Source: Arcicella aurantiaca (GTDB lineage Bacteria; Bacteroidota; Bacteroidia; Cytophagales; Spirosomataceae). Taken from it: a DNA stretch of 64,000 bases. Under the pieces are notes generated by a model. The model did no database searches. It was given only the letters and a program-made list of their open reading frames with translations, and had not been told where the DNA came from. Each line of letters begins with the position of its first letter. Position 1 is the stretch's first letter. Made by a program: the position numbers and the translations under genes. Location of the stretch: positions 310,001-374,000 of the forward strand of contig NZ_QGGO01000001.1 in the NCBI RefSeq assembly GCF_003148625.1, written 5' to 3'. Shown in pieces: positions 7,888-16,871 of the stretch.

Positions 7888-10071
7888 CTATTCTTTTTTC
7901 TTTTCGACCTGTGTAACTTTTACACCATTGGCTGGTGTACTTAAAATCAAATCAGTCATTAAACGCTCAGTTTCTTTCAAATAAGTATCTTTTTCGTGTT
8001 TTTCTTTTAAAGCTTTCACTTTCGCTTGGGCAACACTTGTTGAGTCTGATGCAACTGTTTTAGTTGTCTCTTTAGTATCAGTAGGTTTAATATCACCTGC
8101 TAAATCGTCGGCAGGGGTAATAATGTTTTTCTTTTTCTGCTCCTCAATTTCTTTGCGACGTTTATCTTCTTGCAATGAAATAGATTTTTTTTCTTTCGCT
8201 TTTTTATAGTTTTCTATTTCTGCCAAAAGTTTTTTCAAATCCGTTTCTGTTTTTAAACGTTCGTGATATTTTCCACGCAAGAAATTTACTTCTTTTTCTG
8301 TAATATTATTTGTTGGATTATATCTTGTTGTTGCAATCATATCCCAAGGTAAAGCACTTGGCTGAGAACTTTCTCCAAATTCAGAAGCACTGAAAGATGA
8401 TGGTAATTCAATATCAGGCGTAACACCTTTGTGTTGAGTGCTACTTCCTGTGATACGATAGAATTTCTCCATCGTGATTTTTAATTGTCCAACGCCTTCT
8501 GGTTCACCTTTCAAGAAACGTTCTAAATCAATTAAACTCTGAACAGTTCCTTTGCCATAAGTTTGTTCGCCAACTACCAAACCACGTTTGTAGTCTTGAA
8601 TTGCTCCTGCAAAAATTTCAGAAGCCGAAGCTGAAAAACGGTTCACTAAAACAGAAACAGGACCATCATAAGTAACTGATGGGTCACGGTCGTATTCTGC
8701 TGAAATTTCGCCATCAGCTTGTTTACGTTGTACCACAGGGCCTTGTGTGATAAATAATCCTGTTAAATTCACGGCTTCAGTCAAAGAACCTCCTCCATTA
8801 TTTCTCAAGTCGATGATTACACCATCAACTTTATCTGCTTTTAGCTCATTCAAATAACGTTTTACATCAGAAGTTGTACTTTTAAAACCTTGTTCTCCAC
8901 TTCTTGCACCTTCAAAATCACGATAAAATAATGGAATTGTAATTAAACCATATTTGTATTCTTTTCCATCACGATTGAAGTTCAATACTTCTTTTTTAGC
9001 AGTACCTTCTTCCAATTTAATTTTTTCACGCACTAAACGCACTTCTTTTGGTACAGAACCAGTTGGGGCATCTGCCGATAATATTTTCAAACGAACAACC
9101 GTACTTTTAGGTCCTTTAATTAACTTAACGGCATCATCAGTAAACCAACCAACAATGTCTTGATAAGGTTTATCGTCTCCTTGTGCAACCGCCACAATTC
9201 TATCTTTGGGATTGAGTTGTTTACTTCTGAAAGCAGGACCTCCAACGATTAAATCCACAATTTGAACATAGTCGCCTTCATTTCTCAAAGTTGCCCCAAT
9301 TCCTTCAAAAGATTGTGACATTTCTTGATTGAATGTTGACGCAGTTTTAGGAATAAAATACGTTGTGTGTGGGTCAACACTTTCTGTAAACGAATTCATG
9401 AATTGTTGGAAAACATCTTCACTTTTCGTTTTGTCGAAATATTTTTCAGAACGTTTGTAGCGTTCTTTTAAGTCTTTTAATGCCGTTGTATCTGCTTTTC
9501 CACTAATTTTCCAATCGAGTAAGGTACTTTTTACTGCTTTTCTCCAAAGGTCATCCAAATCAGTTGATGATTTTGCCCATGACGCTTTTTCACGGTCAGG
9601 CGTATAAGTTTCATCAACTTTAAAATCCATTGGTTTATTCAATAATGAGGTAACAAATGCAAATCTTTCTTTTGCTCTTTTTCTATAAACATTATAGATT
9701 TGATAAGCCGCTGTTAAATTACCTTCTTTTAATTGGTCATCTAATTCATAACGGAATTTATCAAAACTCTCAACATCTTGAGCCGTGAAATTCATTTTAT
9801 TGAAATCTAATTCTTTGACGTAGTTATCTAATATTTTAGAAGATAATGAGTCATTTAACGGCACTCTACGATAATGATATTGCCCGAGAATTTCTGTAAC
9901 CAAATTTTCTACTTTCTTTTGAGTAGCCGTTGGTTGTAAATCATCTGGGGCGTAATGATATGCCGTAAAATTTTGATTTTCAGTATTATGTGAAAACGAT
10001 TTCAAGCCAAAAAACGCTAATAGCGATATTGGTAAGAGCAAAAGCAAGTATTTAGTCATATTGTTTCTCAT
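7888..10071 (-). CDS. prc: Carboxy-terminal processing protease Prc (tail-specific protease)
   Basis: A periplasmic serine protease (family S41) that trims or degrades proteins from the C-terminus. A signal-anchor (YLLLLLPISLLAFFGLKSF) is followed by an N-terminal helical domain, a PDZ domain (about 230-330) and the S41 catalytic domain with NRFSASASEIFAG (about residue 480) and the Lys of TYGKGTVQ 25 residues later, the same spacing as S430-K455 of E. coli Prc. A DUF3340-type C-terminal domain ends in a Lys/Glu-rich stretch. Length 727 aa is slightly above E. coli Prc. A second ATG four codons downstream (10059) is also possible. The FKBP gene lies upstream on the same strand. Confidence 0.93.
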   Translation of the reverse strand: MRNNMTKYLLLLLPISLLAFFGLKSFSHNTENQNFTAYHYAPDDLQPTATQKKVENLVTEILGQYHYRRVPLNDSLSSKILDNYVKELDFNKMNFTAQDVESFDKFRYELDDQLKEGNLTAAYQIYNVYRKRAKERFAFVTSLLNKPMDFKVDETYTPDREKASWAKSSTDLDDLWRKAVKSTLLDWKISGKADTTALKDLKERYKRSEKYFDKTKSEDVFQQFMNSFTESVDPHTTYFIPKTASTFNQEMSQSFEGIGATLRNEGDYVQIVDLIVGGPAFRSKQLNPKDRIVAVAQGDDKPYQDIVGWFTDDAVKLIKGPKSTVVRLKILSADAPTGSVPKEVRLVREKIKLEEGTAKKEVLNFNRDGKEYKYGLITIPLFYRDFEGARSGEQGFKSTTSDVKRYLNELKADKVDGVIIDLRNNGGGSLTEAVNLTGLFITQGPVVQRKQADGEISAEYDRDPSVTYDGPVSVLVNRFSASASEIFAGAIQDYKRGLVVGEQTYGKGTVQSLIDLERFLKGEPEGVGQLKITMEKFYRITGSSTQHKGVTPDIELPSSFSASEFGESSQPSALPWDMIATTRYNPTNNITEKEVNFLRGKYHERLKTETDLKKLLAEIENYKKAKEKKSISLQEDKRRKEIEEQKKKNIITPADDLAGDIKPTDTKETTKTVASDSTSVAQAKVKALKEKHEKDTYLKETERLMTDLILSTPANGVKVTQVEKKKE

Positions 10072-10143
10072 CTTTTTTTTAGTAAATAGGTATTATGTGA
10101 ATTAGTTAGCTAAGTTATACCCAATAAAATATCTTTCTGTTAT

Positions 10144-10175
10144 CCCTCCTAAGGGTTTTTAAACCCTTAGGAGGG
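10144..10175. repeat. Perfect palindrome with 15-bp arms
   Basis: CCCTCCTAAGGGTTT (10144-10158) and its exact reverse complement (10161-10175) are separated by two bases. It is GC-richer than its surroundings and lies between prc and the FKBP gene, both on the minus strand. No T-run follows in the minus direction, so a classical terminator is doubtful. Confidence 0.85.
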
Positions 10176-10198
10176 GTACAACTGAACTAACCAATTCA

Positions 10199-10256
10199 AT
10201 TATGTACTAAGTTTTTCTTTTGCTTAATACTTAGTACATAATACTTAATACTTCTC
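10199..10256. repeat. Heptad-word repeat with short inverted arm
   Basis: Left arm ATTATGTACTAAGT (10199-10212) pairs with ACTTAGTACATAAT, which is followed by further 7-nt words (AATACTT, repeated). The array ends 2-3 bases before the stop codon of the FKBP gene (minus strand), so it fills the prc-FKBP spacer together with the palindrome at 10144. Confidence 0.65.
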
Positions 10257-10258
10257 TA

Positions 10259-11014
10259 CTATTTCTCAATTCCTAATAATTCTACTTCAAATACAAGTGC
10301 TGAATATGGTTTGATAGTTGGGCCACTTCCACGAGGGCCATACGCAAGAGCTTGAGGAATAAATAATTTCCATTTTGAACCTACTGGCATTAATTGTAAT
10401 GCTTCAACCCATCCCGGAATTACACCTGTGACTGGGAAAGTAATAGGTTCACCTCTTTGTACTGAACTATCAAATACAGTTCCATCAATTAAAGTACCGT
10501 GATAATGTGTTTTTACTTTATCTGATGATGATGGTTTAGGGCCATCACCTGCTTTAATGATTTGGTACTGTAATCCACTTGGTAACGTAACAATGCCTTC
10601 TTTCGTTTTGTTATCAGCTAAAAATTTTTCTCCTGCTAAACGGTTTGGTTCAAAAGCTTTAGCTTGTTCTTTTTGCATATACTTCTGAATCAAGTTGTTA
10701 GCTTGCATATCACTGATTGGTGTTTTTTCACCTTTCATTACTTCGTTAAAACCTTTTTGTAATAACTCAGCATTGATTTCAATATTTTGAGACTTGAAAT
10801 TTTGAGCTACCAATACACCAAGTCCATAACTTGCAGAGTCTTTTAAGCTTGCTAAAGATGCTGAAGAAGTTGAAACCGTTGGTACAGTTACATTTACAGA
10901 TTTAGTTACAACTTTGGTAGCGGGTTTATTAGCGGATGTTTTTTTTGTTTGAGCAGTTACAAAAAATGGTGTCAAGGCTACGCCTGTACAAAGTAAAAGA
11001 TTTTTTAATTTCAT
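10259..11014 (-). CDS. FKBP-type peptidyl-prolyl cis-trans isomerase, exported
   Basis: A 251-residue Mip/FkpA-like isomerase. A signal peptide (LLLCTGVALTPFFVTAQ) and a low-complexity Lys/Ser/Thr linker are followed by an FKBP_N dimerisation domain (about 55-135, DSASYGLGVLVAQNFKSQ) and a C-terminal FKBP domain (about 150-250) with VKTHYHGTLIDGTVFDSS, VIPGWVEALQLMPVG and YGPRGSGPTIKP active-site segments. It likely assists folding of periplasmic and outer-membrane proteins, in keeping with Prc next door and two SusCD pairs upstream. A promoter with both Bacteroidota boxes lies about 70 bases upstream. Confidence 0.93.
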   Translation of the reverse strand: MKLKNLLLCTGVALTPFFVTAQTKKTSANKPATKVVTKSVNVTVPTVSTSSASLASLKDSASYGLGVLVAQNFKSQNIEINAELLQKGFNEVMKGEKTPISDMQANNLIQKYMQKEQAKAFEPNRLAGEKFLADNKTKEGIVTLPSGLQYQIIKAGDGPKPSSSDKVKTHYHGTLIDGTVFDSSVQRGEPITFPVTGVIPGWVEALQLMPVGSKWKLFIPQALAYGPRGSGPTIKPYSALVFEVELLGIEK

Positions 11015-11082
11015 TTTTAATGTTGAATAATGATGAGGAATAAAATGTGTTTGGCTTCAATTAAGTATTCAACAAACACATT

Positions 11083-11113
11083 TAAAGATAAGAACGAATA
11101 TTGAGCTTACAAA
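11083..11113 (-). promoter_or_regulatory. Candidate promoter of the FKBP gene
   Basis: On the minus strand a TTTG box (11113-11110) is followed after 19 bases by TATCTTTA (11090-11083), one base from the TAnnTTTG consensus. The predicted leader to the ATG at 11014 is about 65 bases. Confidence 0.5.
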
Positions 11114-11146
11114 ATTATTCTATATCAACGGTTTTATTGATAAACG

Positions 11147-11183
11147 AAAAACGGTCTAACAAATGAATGTTAGACCGTTTTTT
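11147..11183. terminator. Terminator after the first SusC/SusD operon
   Basis: Stem ACGGTCTAACA paired with TGTTAGACCGT around a short loop, with T-runs in both directions. It lies 20 bases past the stop of the SusD-like gene (minus strand). Confidence 0.9.
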
Positions 11184-11202
11184 AATTTACACTAAATACT
11201 TA

Positions 11203-12834
11203 TCATTTTGGATTTTTTACTGGAGCTGAAGACGCATCTGGTTTGTTATAAGCTAACTCGTTGTCTGGCACGTCGAAATAATCTAAATAGTTATAATTGA
11301 TAGTTGCTTTTGTGTTTACGGCAGCAGCTTTGTCAATTACAACAGCATTAGTTCTACCATTTTCAAGCACTCCCCAACGTCTTGCATCATAGAAAGATAA
11401 ACCTCTCCATGCACAAGTTACACGTCTTTCACGTCTGAATTCTTCTTTGGCTGCATCTAATGACAGACCTGTTCCTGCTGTTGCGGCAAGTCCAGCACCT
11501 TGCGAAGTACGGATAGCATCAATGATTTTCAAAGCATCTTCTTGTTTGCTTAAATAAAGATTTGCTTCTGCTTTCATTAATTCATTTTCTTCATAATTGC
11601 CTGCCATAGCAAGTTCATAAAGTCCCTCTGTTTGTGTTCCGTAAACCACTACGCCTGCCATTCCTTTACCACCATCAATGATTGTATAGCGTGTATTGAA
11701 GGCATTGCCACGACCAGCATCACCTACCCATGTTGCTGTAAGTGTAAAGTTATTTTGGAAACGCTTATCGTCTGCCTTGAATTCTTGAACAAGTCTTTCA
11801 CTTAATTTATAAGTATTTTGACCTGCTTTTGCGGCAAGTGTTTTGGCAATTACTGAACCTCCTGTTGCTGACATGAAATCGTTATCACCAGCACCACCAG
11901 AACGGCTTGTGAAAATTAAATCTGTTGATTTAATACCATTGTTTGCTAATTCTAAAATTGAATTCCATTGAGCAGCAGTCATAGATTTAGTGGGGGTATT
12001 CACCAAAATATTTCTTGCTTTTAAGGTATTAATATTACGAATCCACATATCTGGAGCAAGAACTCCTCCTTTGCCTTTTTGACAAAAATCTGGAATTAAA
12101 CCTCCTAAAACTGCTTTGTAATCAGTGGTAGCAGTTAAGCCTCCTAAGATTGTTGAGGCTTTGTCAAGGTTTACATTTGCTTCCTTAATAATGTCCTCTT
12201 TTGTAACGTATTTGTTATTAGTTGCTCCCGTTGTATTATTGATAAGACCTGCATAGTACATTGAACCAATGCGTGAATATGCAAATCCTTTCCACCAATA
12301 ACACCATGCTTTTAATACATTTTTCTTAACTGCAGCATCTCCTGTGAATTTTACAGTTTCAATAATGTCAAGTACAGCATTACAAGAGTTATTCAACGAA
12401 TACATATATGCCCACTCAAAATATGTTGGGTTTGCACCTGCATTTGAGTTGATATTCACAGAACGCAAAAATGGAATTTGTTGGCTTGGGCTACTTGGAT
12501 TTGAAACTTTTGTTCCGTTATCCAATGTAACTACATCTGGACAACCAATTTGGTTGGCAAATTGGTTAGCAGCTTCAATACCAACTACATCAGCCATGAT
12601 TTCATGAAAACCGATTGCACCAGCCCAAAAACGACCGTTTACGCCATCGAAATATTTTAAATCACGGAAACCGTTTGCGTAAACGCCTCCTAAACCTAAA
12701 GATATAATCCCTGACTCTGTCGATGCACTTTGAGGTGTTGGTAAGTTTGGGTTTTTTATATCTAATTGGTCTTGACAAGCAACGAGCGAAAATGCTGCAC
12801 AACTCATCAAAATATATTTTTTTATTTTGTTCAT
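11203..12834 (-). CDS. SusD/RagB-like outer-membrane lipoprotein, pair 1
   Basis: Surface lipoprotein that caps the SusC-like channel encoded just upstream and binds its ligand. The signal peptide ends in a lipobox SLVAC with Cys20 followed by QDQLDIKNPNLP, the usual SusD opening. TPR-like helical segments and a C-terminal region with YEENELMKAEANLYL and ERRVTCAWRGLSFYDARRWG are characteristic (the R-x-x-E-L/W-R-G region places the ligand-binding half). Length 543 aa. I chose the ATG at 12834 because the extra ten residues from 12864 precede the signal peptide. No enzyme gene accompanies the pair, so the substrate is unknown. Confidence 0.92.
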   Translation of the reverse strand: MNKIKKYILMSCAAFSLVACQDQLDIKNPNLPTPQSASTESGIISLGLGGVYANGFRDLKYFDGVNGRFWAGAIGFHEIMADVVGIEAANQFANQIGCPDVVTLDNGTKVSNPSSPSQQIPFLRSVNINSNAGANPTYFEWAYMYSLNNSCNAVLDIIETVKFTGDAAVKKNVLKAWCYWWKGFAYSRIGSMYYAGLINNTTGATNNKYVTKEDIIKEANVNLDKASTILGGLTATTDYKAVLGGLIPDFCQKGKGGVLAPDMWIRNINTLKARNILVNTPTKSMTAAQWNSILELANNGIKSTDLIFTSRSGGAGDNDFMSATGGSVIAKTLAAKAGQNTYKLSERLVQEFKADDKRFQNNFTLTATWVGDAGRGNAFNTRYTIIDGGKGMAGVVVYGTQTEGLYELAMAGNYEENELMKAEANLYLSKQEDALKIIDAIRTSQGAGLAATAGTGLSLDAAKEEFRRERRVTCAWRGLSFYDARRWGVLENGRTNAVVIDKAAAVNTKATINYNYLDYFDVPDNELAYNKPDASSAPVKNPK

Positions 12835-12916
12835 TTCCTTAATGTTTAAATTATTCGTTATCAAGAAATATTATCCTCAATAACTTTAGTTTACATCTTT
12901 ACTTAATTCTTGAATA

Positions 12917-15900
12917 TTAGAAACCAAAATTAAGTCCCACTTGGTAAGAGCGTAAGTTAGGCATAGTATTGTGGTCTGTACCTCTATCCCATGCAGAGTT
13001 GTTTGTTCCTGAACTTACTTCTGGGTCAAAACCTGTATATTTTGTGAATGTCAACAAGTTGCGTCCTGAAAGTACCAATTGTAATTTCTTGAATGCTTTA
13101 ATGTTAAACGCTTTTGCCAAATCAATCCCAATTGAAATATTTCTTAAACGTACAAATGAAGCATCTTCATAGAAATAATCTTTTGTACCATTTGCTTGAC
13201 GTTGTGCATAAACACCACGATAGAAGGCAGTCCAAGCACCAGTTTGTCCATTAACAGTAAGTTCTTTTTCGTAATCTGCATGAATACCATCACGATACAT
13301 CCATTGTTTAGTTTGGTTGTAAATGTGGCTTCCTTGTACCCAGTCAACTTGGAATCCTACGTTAAGATATCCTTTATATGTGAAATCATTGATGAATGAC
13401 ATATTGAAGGCAGGATTCGGGTCACCAAAACTATATCTATCTGCTGTAAAGTATGGTTGTTTGGTAGCTTTGTTTACTACATAACCATTACTTGCTACTT
13501 CATACAGAGATTGTTGGTTTTCTGGAATTTCAAGCGTTCCGTTTGGTTTTTTCCAATTTAAGTCTGTCAAATATTTGAAACCATATAACTGCCCAATTTT
13601 CTCTCCTGCTTTCAATACATAGTTTGTACTACCAGCACTTGAAATAATCACGATTTCACCATTACCAGAAACAGAAGTAATTTCAGATGTTTGCTTGCTA
13701 AAGTTGATAGTTGTGTTCCAAGTAAAATCTTTACCCTTCAATGCCATTGCACTAATTTGTGCTTGAATACCGTTTGAACCAATCCCAAAAGCGTTTGTTT
13801 TAACTGTTCCAGCACCTGTTGATGGAGCAGCATCTACGTTCCAGATTGCACCTTCTGTATTACGTTTCCAATAAGTTGCTGATAAACGGATGTCATTTAA
13901 TACATTTACATTTTTCGATAAATTCAAAGATAAATCTGTACCGATTTCTAATTCTTTAGAAACCTCAACATTCAAGTCTGGATTTGCTTGTGCTGTTGGG
14001 AAAAGGAATGCACCAGTACTACCGATATTTCTTGTTCCTAAAGTTACATAACGGTCAAATGGTCTTGGTTGAATACCTGCCTCACCATAAGCTGCTCTTA
14101 GTTTGAATTCGCTTAAAGTATTAGCAATGGCACTGCTTTTCCAAAAATCTAATGAAGAAAGTCTTACATAAGCATCTCCACGTGGGAATGTGAATGGTTT
14201 TGAACCACCACCAAAAGCTGATGAGTAGTCACTTCTGAAACCTCCTGAAACTCCTGCAATTTCACCATATTCGATTCTTTGGTTAACTACATACCCATAC
14301 GTAAGAAATGGCTCTGTATATGTACCTTGTGGAGCTCCTGTTGTTCCTGAGAAACTCAAAGGACGTACAAATGAACTTGTACCTTGTGCAGGTGTGTACG
14401 GTGTATAGGTTGGTAAGCCTAAAACGTAAGTTACATATTGGTCATTTGTTTGTTTACGCCAGTCAAATGCTAATTGCGTTGATGTAGTGATTGGAAGACT
14501 TAAATTAAAGTCTTTCATGAAATCAGTACGGATTGTTGCAGTCGCTAAAAAGTTTTGAGCGTTTTTAGTGATACCAAAATTGTCGATTTCTCCTTTTTTA
14601 TCAGAACCATAATTCGATAAGTAATAATTAGATGGCAAAGCTGCAATATTCGGGTTTGTAGTTTGGTTTGCATAAGTATAAATATCTTCATCACGTTGAT
14701 AGTTGATACCATATTTTGCATCTAACTCTACAAACTTATTCAATTCATAATTCAAGTTTAAGTTTTGAATAACGTCAACTTTATTTCCATTATGATTTAA
14801 ATATTGCTGATAGAATTTAGGGTTAAATCCGTTTACGCCTGCTGCATCTCCTACATAAGCTGCATAATCTCCATTTGTTAATGTTTGTTCGTAGTTTGCG
14901 AATGGACGAGTGTTATTGATAGAGTACAAAATATTTCTGTCGTTAGACTTGATAGTATTTTTTGTATAAACCAATTGCGTAATTGAACGGAATTTCAATT
15001 TTGGAGCAATTTCCGCACCAATATTGGCTGTAAGGTTAGTTCTTTTAAAATCACCATTATCAGTTACGTTACTTCCTTGATAGTTATTTGAAAGCGAGAA
15101 AGCAAAGTCAAATTTCTCTTTACCTCCTGATATAGAAATACTATTATTTACTGTACTTGCTGGAACGAAGAAGAAATTGTAATGGTCATAATATTTCAAG
15201 TTTGCATTGTAAGCTTTACTTGTTGTACTATTCACATCTAATGGATTATAAATAACGTTACCATTATACAAACCTGTCACTGGGTCTTGTGCTAAAATAG
15301 GATTTCCAGCACCTGCACTCAAAACATTATTGTTGGCATCAGTACCAAAAGCGTGCAATTGAGCTTTTCTAACACCACCAATGTTTAAGTATGAGTTTTG
15401 AGAAACGCTTGAAGAGAAGTCAATATTCAATTGTCCATTTTTTCCTTTTTTAGTAAATAACTGAATTACACCGTTAGCACCTTGAGCACCATAAATAGTA
15501 GCCGATGCAGCACCTTGCACAACCTCAATTCTGTCAATTACACTTAAATCAATTGAGTTTAAATCAGTTGAAGCTACTTGGATACCGTCAATCATAATCA
15601 TTGGAGTTGTTCCACGGTTGATTGTATTGATACCTCGAAGTACAATGTTTGTAGCAGCACCTGGAGTACCATTACTACTTGTGATTTGAGCTCCCGCAAT
15701 TTTACCAACTAAAGCTTGGTCAATAGATGCGGTTGGTGCTTGTGGAAGACTTTTCGATGAAATTGATTCTACCGCAAATGCTAATTTTGCTTTATTAGTA
15801 GCAACACCAACTCCTGTTACTACAATTTCAGAAAGTTGTCTGATATCAGTACCCATTTTTACATTTACGACCGATTGACTACCAACAGAAACTTCTTCTG

Positions 15901-16141
15901 AAGTCATTCCGATAAATGAGAATTGGAGTTTAGCATCACCATTTGGAACAGAGATTGAATAATTCCCTGAAGCATCAGTTTGTGAACCTTGGTTTGTGTT
16001 TTTCACACGAACGGTTACACCTGGAAGACCTGAGCCATCCTCGGCTGAGGTTACTTTACCGCTTACTTTTCTATCTTGTGAGAATACATTCACACAAAAA
16101 GTAAGAGCAATAAGTAAAGTCATGAGTAAGTGTTTCTTCAT
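12917..16141 (-). CDS. SusC/RagA-like TonB-dependent outer-membrane receptor, pair 1
   Basis: A 1074-residue TonB-dependent channel. Signal peptide (LLMTLLIALTFCVNVFSQ), a carboxypeptidase-regulatory-like beta domain (about 22-105, KVSGKVTSAEDGSGLPGVTV), a plug domain with the SusC signature SIDQALVGKIAGAQI and VLRGINTINRGTTPMIMIDG, then the 22-strand barrel ending in the aromatic YQVGLNFGF. It imports a large ligand with the SusD-like partner that follows after 82 bases. It is first in its minus-strand operon; a possible promoter lies at 16200-16231. Confidence 0.95.
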   Translation of the reverse strand: MKKHLLMTLLIALTFCVNVFSQDRKVSGKVTSAEDGSGLPGVTVRVKNTNQGSQTDASGNYSISVPNGDAKLQFSFIGMTSEEVSVGSQSVVNVKMGTDIRQLSEIVVTGVGVATNKAKLAFAVESISSKSLPQAPTASIDQALVGKIAGAQITSSNGTPGAATNIVLRGINTINRGTTPMIMIDGIQVASTDLNSIDLSVIDRIEVVQGAASATIYGAQGANGVIQLFTKKGKNGQLNIDFSSSVSQNSYLNIGGVRKAQLHAFGTDANNNVLSAGAGNPILAQDPVTGLYNGNVIYNPLDVNSTTSKAYNANLKYYDHYNFFFVPASTVNNSISISGGKEKFDFAFSLSNNYQGSNVTDNGDFKRTNLTANIGAEIAPKLKFRSITQLVYTKNTIKSNDRNILYSINNTRPFANYEQTLTNGDYAAYVGDAAGVNGFNPKFYQQYLNHNGNKVDVIQNLNLNYELNKFVELDAKYGINYQRDEDIYTYANQTTNPNIAALPSNYYLSNYGSDKKGEIDNFGITKNAQNFLATATIRTDFMKDFNLSLPITTSTQLAFDWRKQTNDQYVTYVLGLPTYTPYTPAQGTSSFVRPLSFSGTTGAPQGTYTEPFLTYGYVVNQRIEYGEIAGVSGGFRSDYSSAFGGGSKPFTFPRGDAYVRLSSLDFWKSSAIANTLSEFKLRAAYGEAGIQPRPFDRYVTLGTRNIGSTGAFLFPTAQANPDLNVEVSKELEIGTDLSLNLSKNVNVLNDIRLSATYWKRNTEGAIWNVDAAPSTGAGTVKTNAFGIGSNGIQAQISAMALKGKDFTWNTTINFSKQTSEITSVSGNGEIVIISSAGSTNYVLKAGEKIGQLYGFKYLTDLNWKKPNGTLEIPENQQSLYEVASNGYVVNKATKQPYFTADRYSFGDPNPAFNMSFINDFTYKGYLNVGFQVDWVQGSHIYNQTKQWMYRDGIHADYEKELTVNGQTGAWTAFYRGVYAQRQANGTKDYFYEDASFVRLRNISIGIDLAKAFNIKAFKKLQLVLSGRNLLTFTKYTGFDPEVSSGTNNSAWDRGTDHNTMPNLRSYQVGLNFGF

Positions 16142-16199
16142 GTACTATTGTTTAATTATGGTTAAAAATTTGTTTAATGAAATAAATATTAAATAATTG

Positions 16200-16231
16200 T
16201 AAAAATATGATTTTTCAGTTAAACAAACAAA
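16200..16231 (-). promoter_or_regulatory. Candidate promoter of SusC/SusD pair 1
   Basis: On the minus strand TTTG (16231-16228) and, after 20 bases, TATTTTTA (16207-16200), one base from the TAnnTTTG consensus. The leader would be about 55 bases. The region is AT-rich, so chance similarity is possible. Confidence 0.35.
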
Positions 16232-16626
16232 GGAAATACTTGAAACTTATTTTAATATGTCTTGAAAAAAAGCCTTTTTATAGGTTAAAATGATGATTTT
16301 GTAGAATATAATTTTGTCTTCGTTTGAAAGTGCCATTTTTTTTGCTTCAAAATTATCTTATGTATAGGTAGAAAATACCAAATATTATACTCCATTTTTA
16401 CTGTTATTAAGATACTTTTAGAATATTCTTTTAAAAAAGAAATGACTCGGAGATATTTTTTTTATCGTAATGGATACTTTTGAAAAATCTTTAATATTAC
16501 ATTTTGAAAAAATTGTATTATTCTCATAGTTAGTGTACGAATATTCTGCTGGACTAATATTTAATTGCATTTATCACTTATTTTATCATGTATGGTATAA
16601 ATACTTAGGGCTGAATAATTTTTGCA
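16232..16626. other. AT-rich spacer without a recognisable gene
   Basis: This is the unoccupied part of the 730-bp gap between the two SusC/SusD operons. I see no convincing coding frame, tRNA or conserved RNA. Any further upstream regulation of pair 1 would lie here. Confidence 0.5.
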
Positions 16627-16668
16627 TAAAAAAAGGACGAATCATTATTGACTCGCCCTTTTTTTTAA
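16627..16668. terminator. Terminator after the second SusC/SusD operon
   Basis: AAAAAAAGGACGA pairs (with two G-U wobbles) with the stretch ending CTCGCCCTTTTTTT. It is A-rich on the left and T-rich on the right, so it can work in both directions; the likely user is the minus-strand SusD-like gene ending at 16872. Confidence 0.7.
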
Positions 16669-16854
16669 TGAACCTGTATAAACTTTCTGTTTTGAGAAGA
16701 AATTTGAATCATTCTGAACCTGTTATTTCAATATTTAAAGCCTCAGTGGAACTGCATAGCAGCGGAAGGGGGATGCCCAATCTTGAGAAAATATTGGATT
16801 AGCAGATTAAAAATGAACGGGTTTATACCGAAACAGAAAGTTTAAACAGGTTCA
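16669..16854. repeat. 186-bp unit with 26-bp terminal inverted repeats
   Basis: The ends (16669-16694 and 16829-16854) are inverted copies matching at 24 of 26 positions; the outer part reads TGAACCTGTATAAACTTTC on the left. The interior (about 16740-16800) is GC-richer than the surroundings, with AGCAGCGGAAGGGGGATGCC. A 13-bp direct repeat TTCAATATTTAAA occurs at 16727-16739 and again at 16851-16863, overlapping the right end. No coding capacity is convincing. It resembles a small non-autonomous element (MITE-like), but no target duplication is clear. Confidence 0.6.
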
Positions 16855-16871
16855 ATATTTAAAATTTACTA

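Noticed and set aside
16533-16802. 89-codon open frame between the SusCD operons
   Set aside because: It runs through a terminator and one inverted-repeat arm and has no recognisable protein pattern.
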